DNA of 64,000 nt, from assembly GCA_003260075.1 (NCBI GenBank), contig QLIY01000075.1, positions 62,001-126,000 of the forward strand, given 5' to 3'. Every line of letters starts with the position of its first letter. Position 1 is the first letter of the stretch. Shown here in pieces: positions 39,382 to 52,173 of the stretch. Made by a program: the position numbers and the translations under genes. Origin of the DNA: Phallusia mammillata (lineage: Eukaryota > Chordata > Ascidiacea > Phlebobranchia > Ascidiidae). Under the pieces are notes generated by a model. It saw only the letters and a list, made by a program, of their open reading frames with translations, was not told the origin of the DNA and ran no database searches.

Positions 39382-40700
39382 TTTCTGTGCTGTGCGGTAA
39401 AACCCTAAACTGCAAGCCTATGTGACGCGTTTGGCGGTGTCACGAATAACCGACTCAATGAATTTCGATTGACTGGTGCAGTATATGGCCGCGTTTACTC
39501 TTTCATTGTTAACCAATTTTGGTTAATTTTTTTCGGAACTGAAACATGTTAAATGAAAAAACCCTAAGCATTTTTACGACACGATTACTGGAAAAATTGT
39601 TGGTTTTGTTTCAGAATATACGAAAATGGTCGTAATAATTATTTATTACTTCCGACTATTTCGAAGTTGGCATAATTTTCACTTGCGACACACAATTCCC
39701 TTCTAAGCTTTACCAGGGAAATGTTCGCCTTAAAATTCTTGCCTAATAGATTTGTCGTTTTGGCTGAACTCAAAGTCACACATAAAAAATACCCAATATA
39801 GTATTTTCTAAAGTGGTTATAAACGTTTTTTGCCAATTTTTAGTTCGCTTTGAAAGAATGGTGTAATTTAAAATTTTCAAAAGAACTTAAAAATGTATTT
39901 TTAAACAGTAAGTAGTGGTACAATATCGTTTTGCTGCATCATTTGAAGAAAAATAGTGGGCGGACTTGCAAAAGCAAGGATAGTGTGGGCATTTCGCGTA
40001 AGTTTTTGTCATAAAACCCGGGGGGTTAAATCAAAATAAATTTCCAACTTGAAAACGAACAGCGCATTGAGCACACAAAAAACGTGGAGCGTCCAAAATA
40101 ACGCCGTATTCGACAGCCTACGCATGACGCAACCCCACGCATACGTATGGTGTTTCCCCTAGAACGAAACCAAGGCGGTGCTTGAGGGAAAAAATGCGAC
40201 TGTAACGTTTTCCCGGCTTTGGCAGGTCACAGCCGATTGCGCCTTTTGTTTAACCGAGCCGCCTACGCTTTGCTTGTTCCTGCAAGACTGCTTTGGTTGT
40301 TTCCATTTGCTACATAATGCCGCTTCTGGCTGGCGGGAATTTTACGCCGTCGTAATTGCCGATTTGGGATGGCTGTTTAATTATTACACCCTGATGTGTA
40401 AAATTAGCGATGTTGTGTTTTTCCTGCACCTGCTGCAGTATCACAAGGCCCTTGATTGAGGTAACATGACTCCGAAATGCAAGGGTGTATTTTTTACCCC
40501 AAAACCAAAGTTTTCAAACGGTGTCACATAAATTTTGATACTTCAGGTTTCAAAACAAACATAAAAGCGCCCACACACACGAAAAGTCCGCTCCTTTACA
40601 AACAAACTCCAAACTTCAGAAAAAAAATCGACTTTTCGTTGCTTCTGTCCCCTAAGGAGAAATCTTCGGTCACGGTAGCTAGCTTCCGCTGCGCTCGGGT
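39382..40700. other. intergenic between genes C and D
   Basis: The stretch 40080-40460 is richer in G+C and holds an open frame (40178-40459) rich in Phe, Leu and Cys, but I see no domain, splice support or promoter for it. The rest is AT-rich and empty. Confidence 0.4.
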
Positions 40701-40709
40701 GCGCACGAT

Positions 40710-40720
40710 GGGGATTCCCC
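40710..40720. promoter_or_regulatory. NF-kB/Rel site, IL-17-like gene D
   Basis: GGGGATTCCCC, identical to the site upstream of gene C, lies 60 bp upstream of a TATA box. Confidence 0.65.
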
Positions 40721-40779
40721 TGGCGGTATATTGAAACTTTCAGAATCTTCTTGTTGTCATTTGACCCGTTTCGCTCTGC

Positions 40780-40786
40780 TATAAAA
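40780..40786 (+). promoter_or_regulatory. TATA box of IL-17-like gene D
   Basis: TATAAAA precedes a probable non-coding first exon (about 40808-40920, or to 40948 if the second GT is the donor). The coding part starts 620 bp downstream. Confidence 0.55.
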
Positions 40787-41408
40787 CAGGCCGCCCGGGC
40801 ATGTTACAGACATACCGAGTTTGTTTACTCAAAGGAAAGTCAATACTACAAGCAAGAAGTGTTTGTTAAGGACAAACAAGTCAAACGTATTCGAAATATT
40901 TTTTTCTGTTGCATTCAGCGGTAAAGGTTGCAATACAAAAACTTCAAGGTATGATTTTTGTATTTATTGAATAATGTTGTTTTATTGGTAACATTAATAT
41001 ATGAGATTTATATAAAACAAACGGTTTGACGATTTTTTACTTAATGTTGAGTAAAGTTTATTTTGCTTTGGAAATAAATTTGCAAATATCATATTAGCAT
41101 TTAAATTTTGAAGTTAATAACATATTAATTTACTGCGTCTAAATTTTAAATGCGCGCAAAATGAAACTACGTAAATATTTAATTGCGAGCAGACATGAAA
41201 CAAAAGTAGTGTAGTTCTGTGTATAAGACAAATCGGCAATCAGTCTAAATCTGCCATATTTTGGGCAAGGGATACGTTGTAATGTAAAACGACCTTAATA
41301 TGTCCAATAGAAAACTTTACACATATGTGTGAAACAAATTTAAGTTTTATTTAAATAAAACGACAACATAAAAAATTGGTTGTTGCATAAAAGGCTTTGT
41401 ACTTTTAG

Positions 41409-42440
41409 ATGATGTCTACAGCAACACTATTCTGTGTTTTTCTGCTTTTTGTTCTCACTGAATCTACAGCTTCCGGTGGATATTTACCAATAAGATTCAC
41501 ACGACATATGCAAAGCAGCGACATACAGTAAGTGCCATACATACAGTATTCCCCAAAATTATTACTCAAAGTTGAACTTAATGACTTAAAAATTATGCCA
41601 TTGGATTTCAAGACGTTTCTATTCTCATGCACTGCCTGCACGTTTAAAAAACAAAAATCCCCTCTAGAACTGAACGAATTGGAACACTCGAAAATTTCGT
41701 CTCATTCAAATAGAATATGATACAATGGCGATAACTATGCAGTCTACGCGCTGCCCTGATTTTAGCGCAGATAAAAATCTATATTGCGCATGTTATAGTG
41801 GTGTGTGGTCACAGCGTGCACATCTAATGCTGCCCACAGTGGTCCTTATACAATATGAAAGGATTTGTGTATACCCCATATGTAAATCTGCGCTTAAAAC
41901 AATATGTGACCACAGAGTACACATCTAATGTTGCTCGCGGCAGTTCACAATGTACTTAAGTAGTCCTTATTGGACATATGATAACCTATGCTGCACATGA
42001 ACTTATGTGTTGCCACAGCGAGCACATCTAATGTTTTCGGTGTATTTAGGGAGTTATGCGTAGACCTAGATACATTAGGAAATTAGTCGCTCTAACCTAG
42101 CAAACTCCAAATGTTTAGGTTTCTGGAGCATCACAATTGCAGATTGATAAAACATCACAAACAACAAAACCTTGGCATGTCCCGTTGGACGTATGCCCGA
42201 CTCAACTGTGACAATTTGAATGAAGAATCAATTACCACTGTTCTTTGCGACCCTTTATGCGTTGCTGAGGATGGTTGCTCAAGATCTGTACTGTACAGAA
42301 ACAAACCGGTTTTTGTTGAAATGCAATTGAGGAACCGAACTGACCATATAAGCAGGATTTCAATTCCTGTTGCCTGTTATTGCATACCGCGTCCTAGAGC
42401 ACGTGCTTCATTAAGCAGATGCGAAAATGTTACTGAGTGA
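41409..42440 (+). CDS. IL-17-like cytokine gene D
   Basis: Predicted secreted cytokine of about 146 aa. Coding exons are 41409-41527 and 42119-42440, joined by a phase-2 intron. Unlike the other copies, the ATG lies right at the start of the signal-peptide exon, after a CTTTTAG acceptor, so the first exon would be untranslated. Signal peptide: ATLFCVFLLFVLTESTAS. The last exon opens FLEHHNCR, has the family tryptophan in SRWTYARLNC, VLCDPLC, KPVFVEMQLRNRT resembling the vertebrate SVPIQQEILVLRR strand region, and ends IPVACYCIPRP. The fit to the IL-17 family is the clearest here. The intron contains a degenerate 100-bp-period repeat (41808-42033). Confidence 0.9.
41808..42033. repeat. degenerate ~100-bp tandem repeat
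   Basis: TGTGGTCACAGCGTGCACAT and CTAATG recur three times at about 41808, 41903 and 42007 with several changes each (TGTGACCACAGAGTACACAT, TGTTGCCACAGCGAGCACAT). It fills the coding intron of gene D. Confidence 0.65.
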
Positions 42441-45014
42441 TTTTTTTCGGGCCGGCACTTTTTGAAACGTTGTTTTTAAGGTATTATGATTTTTTTAAAG
42501 GTTTCTTCATTTATTTTCTTTGAATTGTAGAGACTTAAAACTTTACGCTAGTACACATGTTTTAAACTCTTTTTTGCGTTTACCCCTTCCTGGACTTTGA
42601 TTACTTATATTTACCCCCAAAGTATTCAAATTTACCCCTTGGGTGTAAAATTACCCCCGGTTTAAAACCACTGTTACAGCACATAAAGGGACATGGTCCT
42701 AAAATTTAACTTTTAATCCTAAACCATACAGTATTGTTTGTAGACAGCATGAAAAAAAGCAAAAAGGGTGTTCAATGTGTCTAGGTAAAAATGTGTTTTA
42801 TACAAAAACTGTTTTATCGCATTTAGAATCGCAAAATTAGAAACGTTTTTATTTGTTCTTTATGCAACTTTTTACCTATTTTTTATATTTCTTGCCGTTC
42901 TGTGTTTTTGCACTTAACCCCTTATGTTTCAATGCAGCAAATCTATAAACAATTGTTTCTTACTTTACCATGACTTTTATAACTGCTTTGCTTGTCGATA
43001 TAGTTCACAGCATAACCTACCATGACAGTGCTTCAAATATCAGTTTTATTGTTTTGCTATGTTTTCAATTTCGTTTCTTTTTGTGATATTACATTCTTTT
43101 TTACATAAATTCCTGCATTTACAATTGGGTGCTATGTTATGTTTTGCAATTAGATTATTAAAGAAAGTTTCAACGATAAAATCAGACAGCAGCTATACAC
43201 ATAGGGCAATTTACATTTCAGTAACTACTTTTTTAATATAAACCAGCAAATATAACATAAACAAACTTACAAACGGAACAGAATGAAAGGTGGTAGGCTA
43301 TATGGAATAGAATGTAAAACAAAGAGCCGACGGTAATTTAGAATTTAGATAATGTGTATAAATTTCGAGATTCGCAAATATTTAAACGTGTCCTAGAAAA
43401 AACTTGAATCAAATTGCTTTTTCTGCTATATTTGTTCTTTATGTACGCGTTTCACAAATTCCAAATGAAGTTTAATTATTTGCCGCTACAAATTAGTGAT
43501 GATCCATTTCGAAGTACTCGAAGTATATTGCAATTATGTTTTGCAATTCGTCGCTGCAATATTACAAAACGTGTTTATTTTCAACCAATATGACGTCACA
43601 AGCAAACCAACAAATATGACGTCACAAACACCTGACGGATGCGCCAACCCGGTCGGGGGATGGGCAAAAAAATTACGACATACCTTGGAAATTTACTGAA
43701 AGAAACACTAAAAAATACGGAATAGCACAGTGACCTCTTTCGGCACGCGCCCACGTTGTTACGTCATAAACAAAGGCATTGTTTTGCGCTTGTAAAACAA
43801 CTTACGTAGGCCACTGGAATCCGGATGGCAAAGTTTGTTTATATACTAACATGTAGACAACGTGGGCCGGTCCTTTAAGAGATAAAACATCTGTGTTCTG
43901 TTTGATTGTGGACATTTAAGGGGCAGCTATAGCCACATATGATGGTGATGTAACTGTTCATGCAGCCGTACGTGTACATCTTGTAACACTATACGACTAT
44001 ATGTCGTAAAAGTAGTAGCATTATGCTTACTTAATTACTACATAATAAGTAAATCCTAACTATTACACACTGAATACCTGTAGTTCTAAAAATTGCAAGC
44101 ATGTGGCGCAATACGGAACTTATTTATTTTCGCGGTACACTTTGCCGGTCGACAACATAAGTTGCTAAAATAATGTTAATTTTCAACTTTATTTTGGTGA
44201 GTAAAGTTGCTTTTTATGACCAGTAACAAAAATATGACTTTTTTGCGGCAGAGTTGGAAATCTCTTACGGCGCACGCCACATACAGTTTGAGAATCACTA
44301 CGCAAAACAGAAAAATGGTTTTGACTCCTCAAATATTGTTAAATTTTTCAATTTATTTAAGAAAGCCTTTCTATTGCACAGAAGAAATGTTATGTCTACG
44401 TTACATGCACTTACTGGAGAAAATTGGGTAACTTATAAAATTAAAATGAATGATTTAGGGCTGAAACACTCTGTTGTAATCTAACACGAGGGCGCCGGAA
44501 ACCTCGCGGATCTCGAAACAGTGCGGTGATATAGGCACATAACTTTAAAGGTGCCATCAGTAGGCCCTTTAATATGAACCGCGCTAAAAACCACGCTTTG
44601 GAATATTATGAACCAATAGCGTTGAAAACTAAACTGTTTTAACACTACAAGTTAGACTTTGTTGTTAGAAAACGTTTTGGGAACAGATAGGAAAGTATAT
44701 TCGCATGTATCTCAAACCAAACAACTGTTTTATACAAACATGAGTTGTTATGTTGTCTCGCCGGTAAAAAGTGTTTTTTCGAGCGTGTGCTTAGCTACAA
44801 AAACGGGTTAAAAAAACTGCTTGGTCAGATAAATAGTAAAACTCTACTGACTTAGTTAGAGTGAATATTTGACTGTTGATTATAGCAAAAAACGGGAAGT
44901 AGACGAAGGTCCTTTTATTTTTTCTTTAAGGTTATTATGACATAAGTTTAGGCCAATTTACCACTAATCATTTTTTATTTTTTGTGTTATGATAATAATG
45001 CATTTAAACCAATG
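42441..45014. other. intergenic between genes D and E
   Basis: No gene recognised. A degraded hAT-like end with CCCC-rich phrases lies at 42590-42675, and two TATGACGTCACAA phrases occur 28 bp apart near 43588-43624. Confidence 0.4.
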
Positions 45015-45020
45015 TTTATT
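45015..45020 (-). terminator. possible polyadenylation signal of gene E
   Basis: AATAAA on the - strand, about 155 bp beyond the gene E stop codon. Confidence 0.35.
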
Positions 45021-45173
45021 TCTTCAAATATGCAATTGTTAAAAACTCGTAAACAAAGAAAAACGCAAATAAAGAAAAGTAAGTTTGAAAAATGTTTCAG
45101 AAATTAAAAACAAGAAACAAAATCTTTCCACATACAAATAAACACAGCAATAATTAAGAAACAAAACAGCCAA

Positions 45174-46084
45174 TCACATTTTAACAGTTTCGTTGCCAGT
45201 TGGTAAAAATCCGTTTGGAGGACATACACCTGCTTCCTCACGATATCGAGGTATGCATTGACATGCAACTGGAATTTTTACCCCCTGTCCTGAGGAATCG
45301 CGTCTCCCAATTGGGATAAAACGATAAAGTGGGTCAATAGTATAGTTGGACATAGGTATAAGGGAGTCGACGTCAATACAACGAAGGCACAAGGTAACTT
45401 GAACGACACGATCGTCTAGATTAGAGCAGAGATAAAAGACTTTAGTATGCCGAGCGAATCCTAGGCAGTCAAGAGTTGTATTTCGATGCATTTTGTGACA
45501 ACGGTTGCTTCTTAAAAACCTATAAAAGAAAAAAAATGGTTAGACAAACAATCCTTATTTTTTTGCTGCAACAAAAGTTGAAATTAGTTAATACAGTGAC
45601 CAACAACCTAAAAATAAGCCATATCAGACTACACGTTTGCATTTACTTACTCTCTAGTGGCGGCTGGTATGCTTTTAATTTCGTGTCGATTAAAATTCAA
45701 ATGTTGTGACGCACAAATCCCAAATATTGCAACGGACAGAAAAGTGAAAATCATCTAAAAAGAAAACAAATAACTGTAAATATTATGTAACTTACTATTT
45801 CGTAAAAAAAACTAAATGATTAAAAACCTGTACAAACTATGAATTCGATTTTGCACAAAAAATGTTTAATTGTTCCATGCAACATACGGTATCTGTTTAA
45901 CGTGGAGTATAATGGATTCGATTTTCAGAGATTTTGTCTATACTCAATTCCCACGGCTTAATCAAAATTTTTTGCAAAACCTTGTGAAAGCAGCCTTAAC
46001 AACAAGTTTTAATCTTGCATAAGTAAGTACATCTAGCACAAAACATTCAAAAGCATACAGTAGCCTACTTACCCAAAACTGCAT
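45174..46084 (-). CDS. IL-17-like cytokine gene E, 3 exons
   Basis: Predicted secreted cytokine of about 153 aa on the - strand. Coding exons: 46084-46073 (MQFW), 45754-45651 and 45519-45174, phases 0 then 2. Exon 2 gives the signal peptide (MIFTFLSVAIFGICAS). The last exon opens FLRSNRCH, has VTLCLRC and ends the fold IPVACQCIP. The usual tryptophan is replaced (GFARHTKVFYLC) and the segment between the second cysteine group and the last strand is longer than in the others, so it is a diverged member. It is the only complete copy on the - strand. Confidence 0.87.
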
Positions 46085-46180
46085 CTTTTGCTAGTTTTTG
46101 CACCTTTTTGAAGCAAATTTTCAGTTTTAACTCTTGTGGGCTGTAGTAGACGGCTGATGCCCATAACTTTCATTTTCACG

Positions 46181-46187
46181 TCCATTT
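46181..46187 (-). promoter_or_regulatory. TATA box of IL-17-like gene E
   Basis: TATAAAT on the - strand, about 100 bp upstream of the ATG at 46084. I see no perfect Rel site upstream of it. Confidence 0.55.
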
Positions 46188-46199
46188 ATACCTAACATC

Positions 46200-49035
46200 G
46201 AACTGCTGAGCTAACTCTTGCCAAGTTGGAAAACCATCCCGCAACAATGTTCACATATTATCAAAATATTAACGCCATTGACTTTCAACGTAGCGGGACT
46301 TGTCAAACACTGTGGCACAATAGATCCTAGCAACCCACGAGGGTATGTTTCCCATACTTCTATAGAGCTGTATATGATTTTCATAGTTGCAGTTGCACCC
46401 CAGGGGGCCCCCAATTGCAGAGATGTTTTTGTTTTGTACAGTATGGGGTGACTCCCGACTAGGAAACAGAGAAAAATCATATAGATGTTGCTCAACAGCA
46501 TTCGATGATGTAATACTTGCGTTGTCACTTTTTGCTACCTTGAGACATACTTTTAGAACCTATTTTCATTTTTTTCTTTTGGAAACTTTACAAGATATTT
46601 TTTATAGCCAACCTACAATGTCCAGTTTCCTACGTAAAGTATAGGTACAAAAAATCCCGCTTTTTTGCTATTTCAAACTTTTTGGGATAGTTTCTTGAAA
46701 TTACCATTTTTATAGTGATAGCCCATTTTTCTTCATTCTTGAAATTACAGATTCATAGTGATAGCCCATTTTTCTTCATTTTGTAATTTTTCTAAAACTG
46801 GTAGTAAACGTTTGGTTTTTGCATTAAAAAAGTTTGTGAATATTTAACACGTCAGCTGTACCACAAAAGTAAGTTAGTCTGTACATTACAAAACGAATAG
46901 CCTACAATGTCATTTTGAAAAAACTAAAACCAGGGTCAAATACAGCCGGTTGATTGAAGGTTTTACTGCCAGAAAAAAACGTTTGGATATAAAATGAAGA
47001 GTAACCGGCTAAACTATTTTAGTGCGGTGTTATCAAGCAATTCTTCTAATTTTGGGCAGATCAATGCGCATGGTGCCATGTTTTGCAGCCTAAAAATGCG
47101 TTTAAAATCGCTTGCAAATTTTACTGGTAGTTGTTCAGTCAATTTGTGTACGTGGGCGCCGGCAGAAATTTTTCCAGGGGGGGGTCAAAATTTGACACTT
47201 GCAGGGGGAGATTACTATTTTTAAAGTCATTACATATGGCATAAAATGTATGTAGTAGATTTGCGTCAACAATGAAAAATCCTCGTACAGTCACGCTACT
47301 ATGAACCATTTTGTCCATTTAAAAAACATAAAAACGGCAGAGGCTATAAGAACAACACCAGATACGTAAACAAGTTGAGATTATTAAAGTCGCTTGTTTA
47401 GACATTTGCTTTGAACATCTCCACTTCCCTGTTTAAAGCATTATAGTTTCAGTCATCGCGTTTTTTCAAAAAATGTTGTAATTTTGCGGTACTTTGAAAT
47501 TCCAGGGGGGGTCAAGTGCCCCCTCTTGCCCCTACGTGCCCCCTCTTGCCCCTACGTGCCGACGTCCATGTTTATGTGTGCTTGTTACAATCCATGTAGG
47601 CGTGGTGCGCGGTCTAATCTTATTAAATGTTTTCTGGTTATCATTGACAAAGGCTGCACACCCCTAAACTAAACCAATAATCTTTGTAATATTTCTCAAA
47701 AAAAATCACCAGATGCAGTTTGTTGATGCAAAAGCAAATGGCAGAAAACTAAAAAAGCCTTTTTACCAACAAATGTTTTCAAAATGGTGGCTCGCAGACA
47801 AACAGCCCAAATTTGGTAATTTTCTTGGTTGATGTAAAACAGCAGAAACAAGAAGTGTAACTAACATTACAGCTGGTCGATTCAAATGAAAATACGATAT
47901 CACTATGACGTCATAACGTATGTTGTTCCTTTTAATCACAGACTTCATTGAGCTTTTATCATCTGCAAAAATAAGAGAATGGATTCTCGATTAAAGTTCC
48001 GAATTTACATCACACCATATCATATTTGTCTTTGTATTCTTGTTAGATTATAGACTTTTAATGTATTGTTGTTATTTTAATAACAACAATACTTTCGTAG
48101 TTCTGCTTTCGTATGATTATACTTAGACAGAACCAATAAGCTGTTGCGAATCTAAAAGTGATAAAAGTGTATTAATGTTTTTATTTGTTTAACCCAAGAC
48201 AAACAAAGGTATAATTTAAACGTAAAAACGATCTAATTTATAATGTAGGCTACCTATCCTTTGCAAAAACCAAAGCAATTTACACCTAAATTTTATCACC
48301 AAAAAACAACTAACCAAAGTAAAAAAGAGACACTTTTTGTTGATTTAACCACACATAGTATATAAGTATTGATTAAAATAAATGAAATCAAGCTAAAGGT
48401 TCACAGTTTCACACAAATACAGGAACAGTGAAATATTTCCTACACCAACAACAATTTAACAAACTGTCACAAATAAGTCAGTCAAACTTTACTTGTTGCA
48501 AGCTATCAAAAATTTACAAATAAAAAACCTTGATAACGAAGTGGAAATTACGCTCGAGAAAACATTTCAACAACGTTAAATGATGCCAACTCTTAAAGTA
48601 ACCATGCGGTAGGAGCTTTGTACTGTTGGAAATCAAGAGAATGCTTTATTTGTTGATCAAATATTTATTGCATTACAAAAGCAAACATTACGTGTGGTTT
48701 GCAAAGGTTGCGAAATTACGAAATCGTTCAAGCGTGAAATAGCGTGTTCGCATTTTAGGTAAATTTTAAATAATTTGGGCGGGATTTTTTAAGATACTAA
48801 GGAATTAATTTTATGACACGGCTATTCCCATTGTTATATAGGAACCGAAAAATACTTTAGGCAATTATTACATTGGCTAAAATCGTTAAACTTGTTCTTG
48901 TCAAATATCGTTAAATCACTTTTGCCAATTTTAAGTCTAGATATTAGGTTTCAGTTCAGTTGTATCTATTTCAACAGTTGTCCAAAGCTCTAATTACGAT
49001 TTACGTTCGCTACCTCTCTCCGTGTTTGTCCGTAG
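46200..49035. other. intergenic between divergent genes E and F
   Basis: No gene recognised. It holds a 45-bp tandem repeat (46695-46781) and a GC-richer repeat patch at about 47148-47570 with a 20-bp doublet (CCCCCTCTTGCCCCTACGTG) at 47518-47557. Confidence 0.4.
46695..46781. repeat. 45-bp tandem repeat, two units
   Basis: CTTGAAATTAC, then ATAGTGATAGCCCATTTTTC and TTCATT, occurs twice in direct succession. Confidence 0.75.
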
Positions 49036-49038
49036 AGG

Positions 49039-49048
49039 GGGGATTTCC
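49039..49048. promoter_or_regulatory. NF-kB/Rel site, IL-17-like gene F
   Basis: GGGGATTTCC is a perfect kB consensus match 99 bp upstream of the gene F TATA box. Confidence 0.65.
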
Positions 49049-49146
49049 GTATGGGAAAATTTTGTGACGTAAGAGTTCTCGCCCATCCTACGCAACAGTA
49101 CTGGTCATTCCGCGCATGCAGAGCCGACTTTCGATTTTAGAGGGAA

Positions 49147-49152
49147 TATATA
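49147..49152 (+). promoter_or_regulatory. TATA box of IL-17-like gene F
   Basis: TATATA lies 164 bp upstream of the ATG at 49311. Confidence 0.5.
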
Positions 49153-49310
49153 GGAACAGTTTGCAATGGAGCGTATAACTGATCAACCGGTGTTAGTTGG
49201 AGGTACAAGCAAACTATTTCAGAAATCTAAAAAAACTATCACATCGTATTTCTGTACGAAAAATTGAAGTTCAGAAAATATATTTTGACACTCAGAGAAA
49301 GGCACCAAAC

Positions 49311-51120
49311 ATGTCGGTAGGTTGAGTTGAATTTTTCACTATGTAACTTTTTGTATAACATTTACTTGTGAGCCTATCGTATGTTAACGTTGTTTAAGAG
49401 TGCGCTTCAAGTGTGTAAGATCACAATGTAAGCCGCAATGCGTACAACCGTATTTTTGAACCCATTAAAGTGTTGCAAGGGCGCACTATTGTTAGCAATA
49501 ATAAAAAAACGGTTGACGCACCGTATGTGGCTTGTAACATCATGTAATATATACCAGAAGTAACATTAACTTTAGTGCTTTTGTAGCGAAATTTGGTATC
49601 CATGTATTTGATCGATTTCTGGTCTAAAACAACGTTTTAGTTTTTGTTTGCAATACTTTCTGTTTGAGTTTATAACCTAACGTTTCGGCACAGAAATGGA
49701 CAATAAGAAACTGCAGCCACATTTACCATTTTTTCATTTGCAGAACGTTCGAATTCTGGTGTTGGTTGTCCTTTTGTTTGCAACTCTTGCAATCGTCAAC
49801 TGCAAAAATAAGAACAAAAATAAAGACAGCAAACGCATCCTTAACAAAATTACGAAAGGAATGTTAAAATCACACAAAAGGTAAGTGTTGTCTTATTTTT
49901 CACTTTACAAACATAGTTTACATATCGTTAAATGCCACTGTACGCTAAAAGCAAGTTCCTTGATCAAAGCAAAGAAAAACATACCCCCCCCCCAATGCCA
50001 CTGTACGCTAAAAGCAAGTTCCTTGATCAAAGCAAAGAAAAGCAGATCAAAGCAAAGAAAAGCAATTTTAGCTTTGTTAGCAAACAGAGATAAGCAATAA
50101 CTTCGGTTTTTATGTTTGGTTAAGCGCAAAGCATGACATGTCATTGCTCGATTAGGCTTACTACGAAGGATATTATGAGGTCATACACATACATACATTA
50201 GATACGACGTTATTCTCGTCAAAACGGTTTAGGCCTACAGCGTCGTATCGTAGTATGTAATTTATCCTAAATCCGGTCCATTAAATATGAAAGTGGAAAA
50301 ATATGCCCTAAACAGCTGTGCTTTTTCTGTAAATTACAAGATGTCATAATTTTGCGAATCAAAAACTTTCATTTCGAAGTAAAAATTGCGCTGGAAGAAA
50401 TAAAAAAAGTGTCGCCTAAAGCCCTAAACAGCTGTGTTACTGCCATAGGGTAAAACCCGATACGTTCATTGTGAATGGAGTTTTGTTTAGATAATTAATC
50501 GACTGGACGCGTAAGCAAAAAAAAAAACAGCTCTTGACTGCCATTTAGCGGTACATTGTAAAACTAAAACTGTAGCCACAAGGTGACTCTAAAGGACTAA
50601 AAATGCTTCACTTGTGGTTTTAGAGATCAGAAGCACAATCTTGTAAACACAAAGCGATTGCACTAACTACTTGCCAATTTTATATTCACCTATTCTTTTT
50701 TCTATGTTTTTACCTATTCGTTATTTCTGTTCTTGTGCACAACAATAAACATTGTATCTTTTTTTATGCAGGTTGATTAAGAAATATTGCAAAACTGCAT
50801 GGTTTGTGAACAACAGCGAAGGAGAACGGGATCGCAACGAGCTGGGATTTGCCAGGTGGACAAATGCGGTGCTGAAATGCAGTAACATCGATGAGGAAAC
50901 CATTCACATGGTGGCATGCGACAAGTACTGCGTGAACCCTGTGACTTGTGACCAGCTCAGTCCAAAACGTTACTGCAACAAGCCAGTTTTCATCGATATC
51001 AAAATAACCATTCGTGAAGGTAGAGAAAAACTTATGAAAATCCCAGTGGCTTGTCAATGTGTAAAGTGCGAAAAAACTAATAAAACCGGTAGAAGACAAC
51101 CAAGGGAGCTGGAAGCATAA
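49311..51120 (+). CDS. IL-17-like cytokine gene F, 3 exons
   Basis: Predicted secreted cytokine of about 163 aa. Coding exons: 49311-49316 (MS), 49744-49880 and 50772-51120, phases 0 then 2. Exon 2 supplies the signal peptide (NVRILVLVVLLFATLAIVNC) and a Lys/Asn-rich propeptide. The last exon has the tryptophan in FARWTNAVLKC, VACDKYC, NPVTCDQ, NKPVFIDIKITIRE and IPVACQC, then a basic tail. An alternative acceptor at 49694 would start at the ATG at 49696 and give a different N-terminus. Intron 2 holds a short duplication across a 10-C run (49931-50040). A polyadenylation signal AATAAA lies at 51501. Confidence 0.88.
49931..50040. repeat. direct duplication across a 10-C run
   Basis: About 48 bp (AATGCCACTGTACGCTAAAA and onward) repeated, with C at 49984-49993 between. 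This is the first of the C-oriented joins. Confidence 0.85.
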
Positions 51121-51500
51121 GACTTATATATTGCTGTGTATTAGATATGTTCATGTTGCTTTCATATTTATTTATTTTTCGTGTAGTCTATTGTTACTTT
51201 GTTTTTTATCTGCGCCCACTGTTGTATATATTATGTAAACAAGGCTGTGTAAAGTTTTTTTATTCCAATATTATTTAACAGTATACATTGTGAAATTCCA
51301 CTTTACGTGTTACCTAATTCAAGTATTTGTGTTTACTATAGTAACACGTTGTTAATAATTGTAACTATACCCACTAGGCCTATATTTCTGAACACTGTGT
51401 TTGATATATTATCTCAGCTGTAGCGTACAATTCGTTTAAGGTCCTTTAAAGTGTCATTTTTGTGCACTGTGCGGTACAACAATTTTTTATTTATTTTTGC

Positions 51501-51506
51501 AATAAA
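51501..51506 (+). terminator. polyadenylation signal of gene F
   Basis: AATAAA 380 bp after the gene F stop, the first good match downstream. Confidence 0.45.
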
Positions 51507-51777
51507 ATTTTGACGTTTCCAACTAGTTTGACGATTTTAGGTAATCAGTACTTACTGAGTTTTAGGCCTTTAGGATCAGAGGGTCGGGTTCGGGTTGGAA
51601 TAAAACAGGCTTGATAAGAGTCTCACACGAGTTTTGGTCCAATTGTGGACTTGATTTTTTTTTCAAAATCTGTTTCGGTTAGAAGTGGTTCTCAACCCTA
51701 GGCTAGACTACTGATCGCGTACCACCTGACATTTTCTATGGCTGCGTACCACCTAAACCATGTTGTAAAGGTTAGAG

Positions 51778-52122
51778 CAGGGGTGGGGAACCTGCGGCCT
51801 AAAGGCCGCATGCGGCTTTTTAGGGCACCAAGTGCGGCCTTTGATGTCAAAATACATTTCAGGATGTTGATATTACGGACTCCACCAGGCGCTGAAATAT
51901 AGACGAAAACGTATTTTTTGACCTTTATTCCACATTATTGATTAGTTATAGGGCAGCGATTTTCAAACAGGAGCCAATGGTCCCATAGTGGTTGACAAAG
52001 CGATTTCCGCAGGACTACTAAGAGTCCAAGTTCTACAATCTTACCCGTGTTGCAAAAGAACAATTGTTTGCGCATGATCGTTGGTCTTAAACTTGTCTGT
52101 GATGTCACAAGCTGCTCTTAGA

Positions 52123-52173
<51 letters not shown>

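Noticed and set aside
40178-40459. 93-codon frame rich in Phe, Leu and Cys
   Set aside because: No splice sites, domain or promoter support; hydrophobic composition alone is not evidence of a gene.
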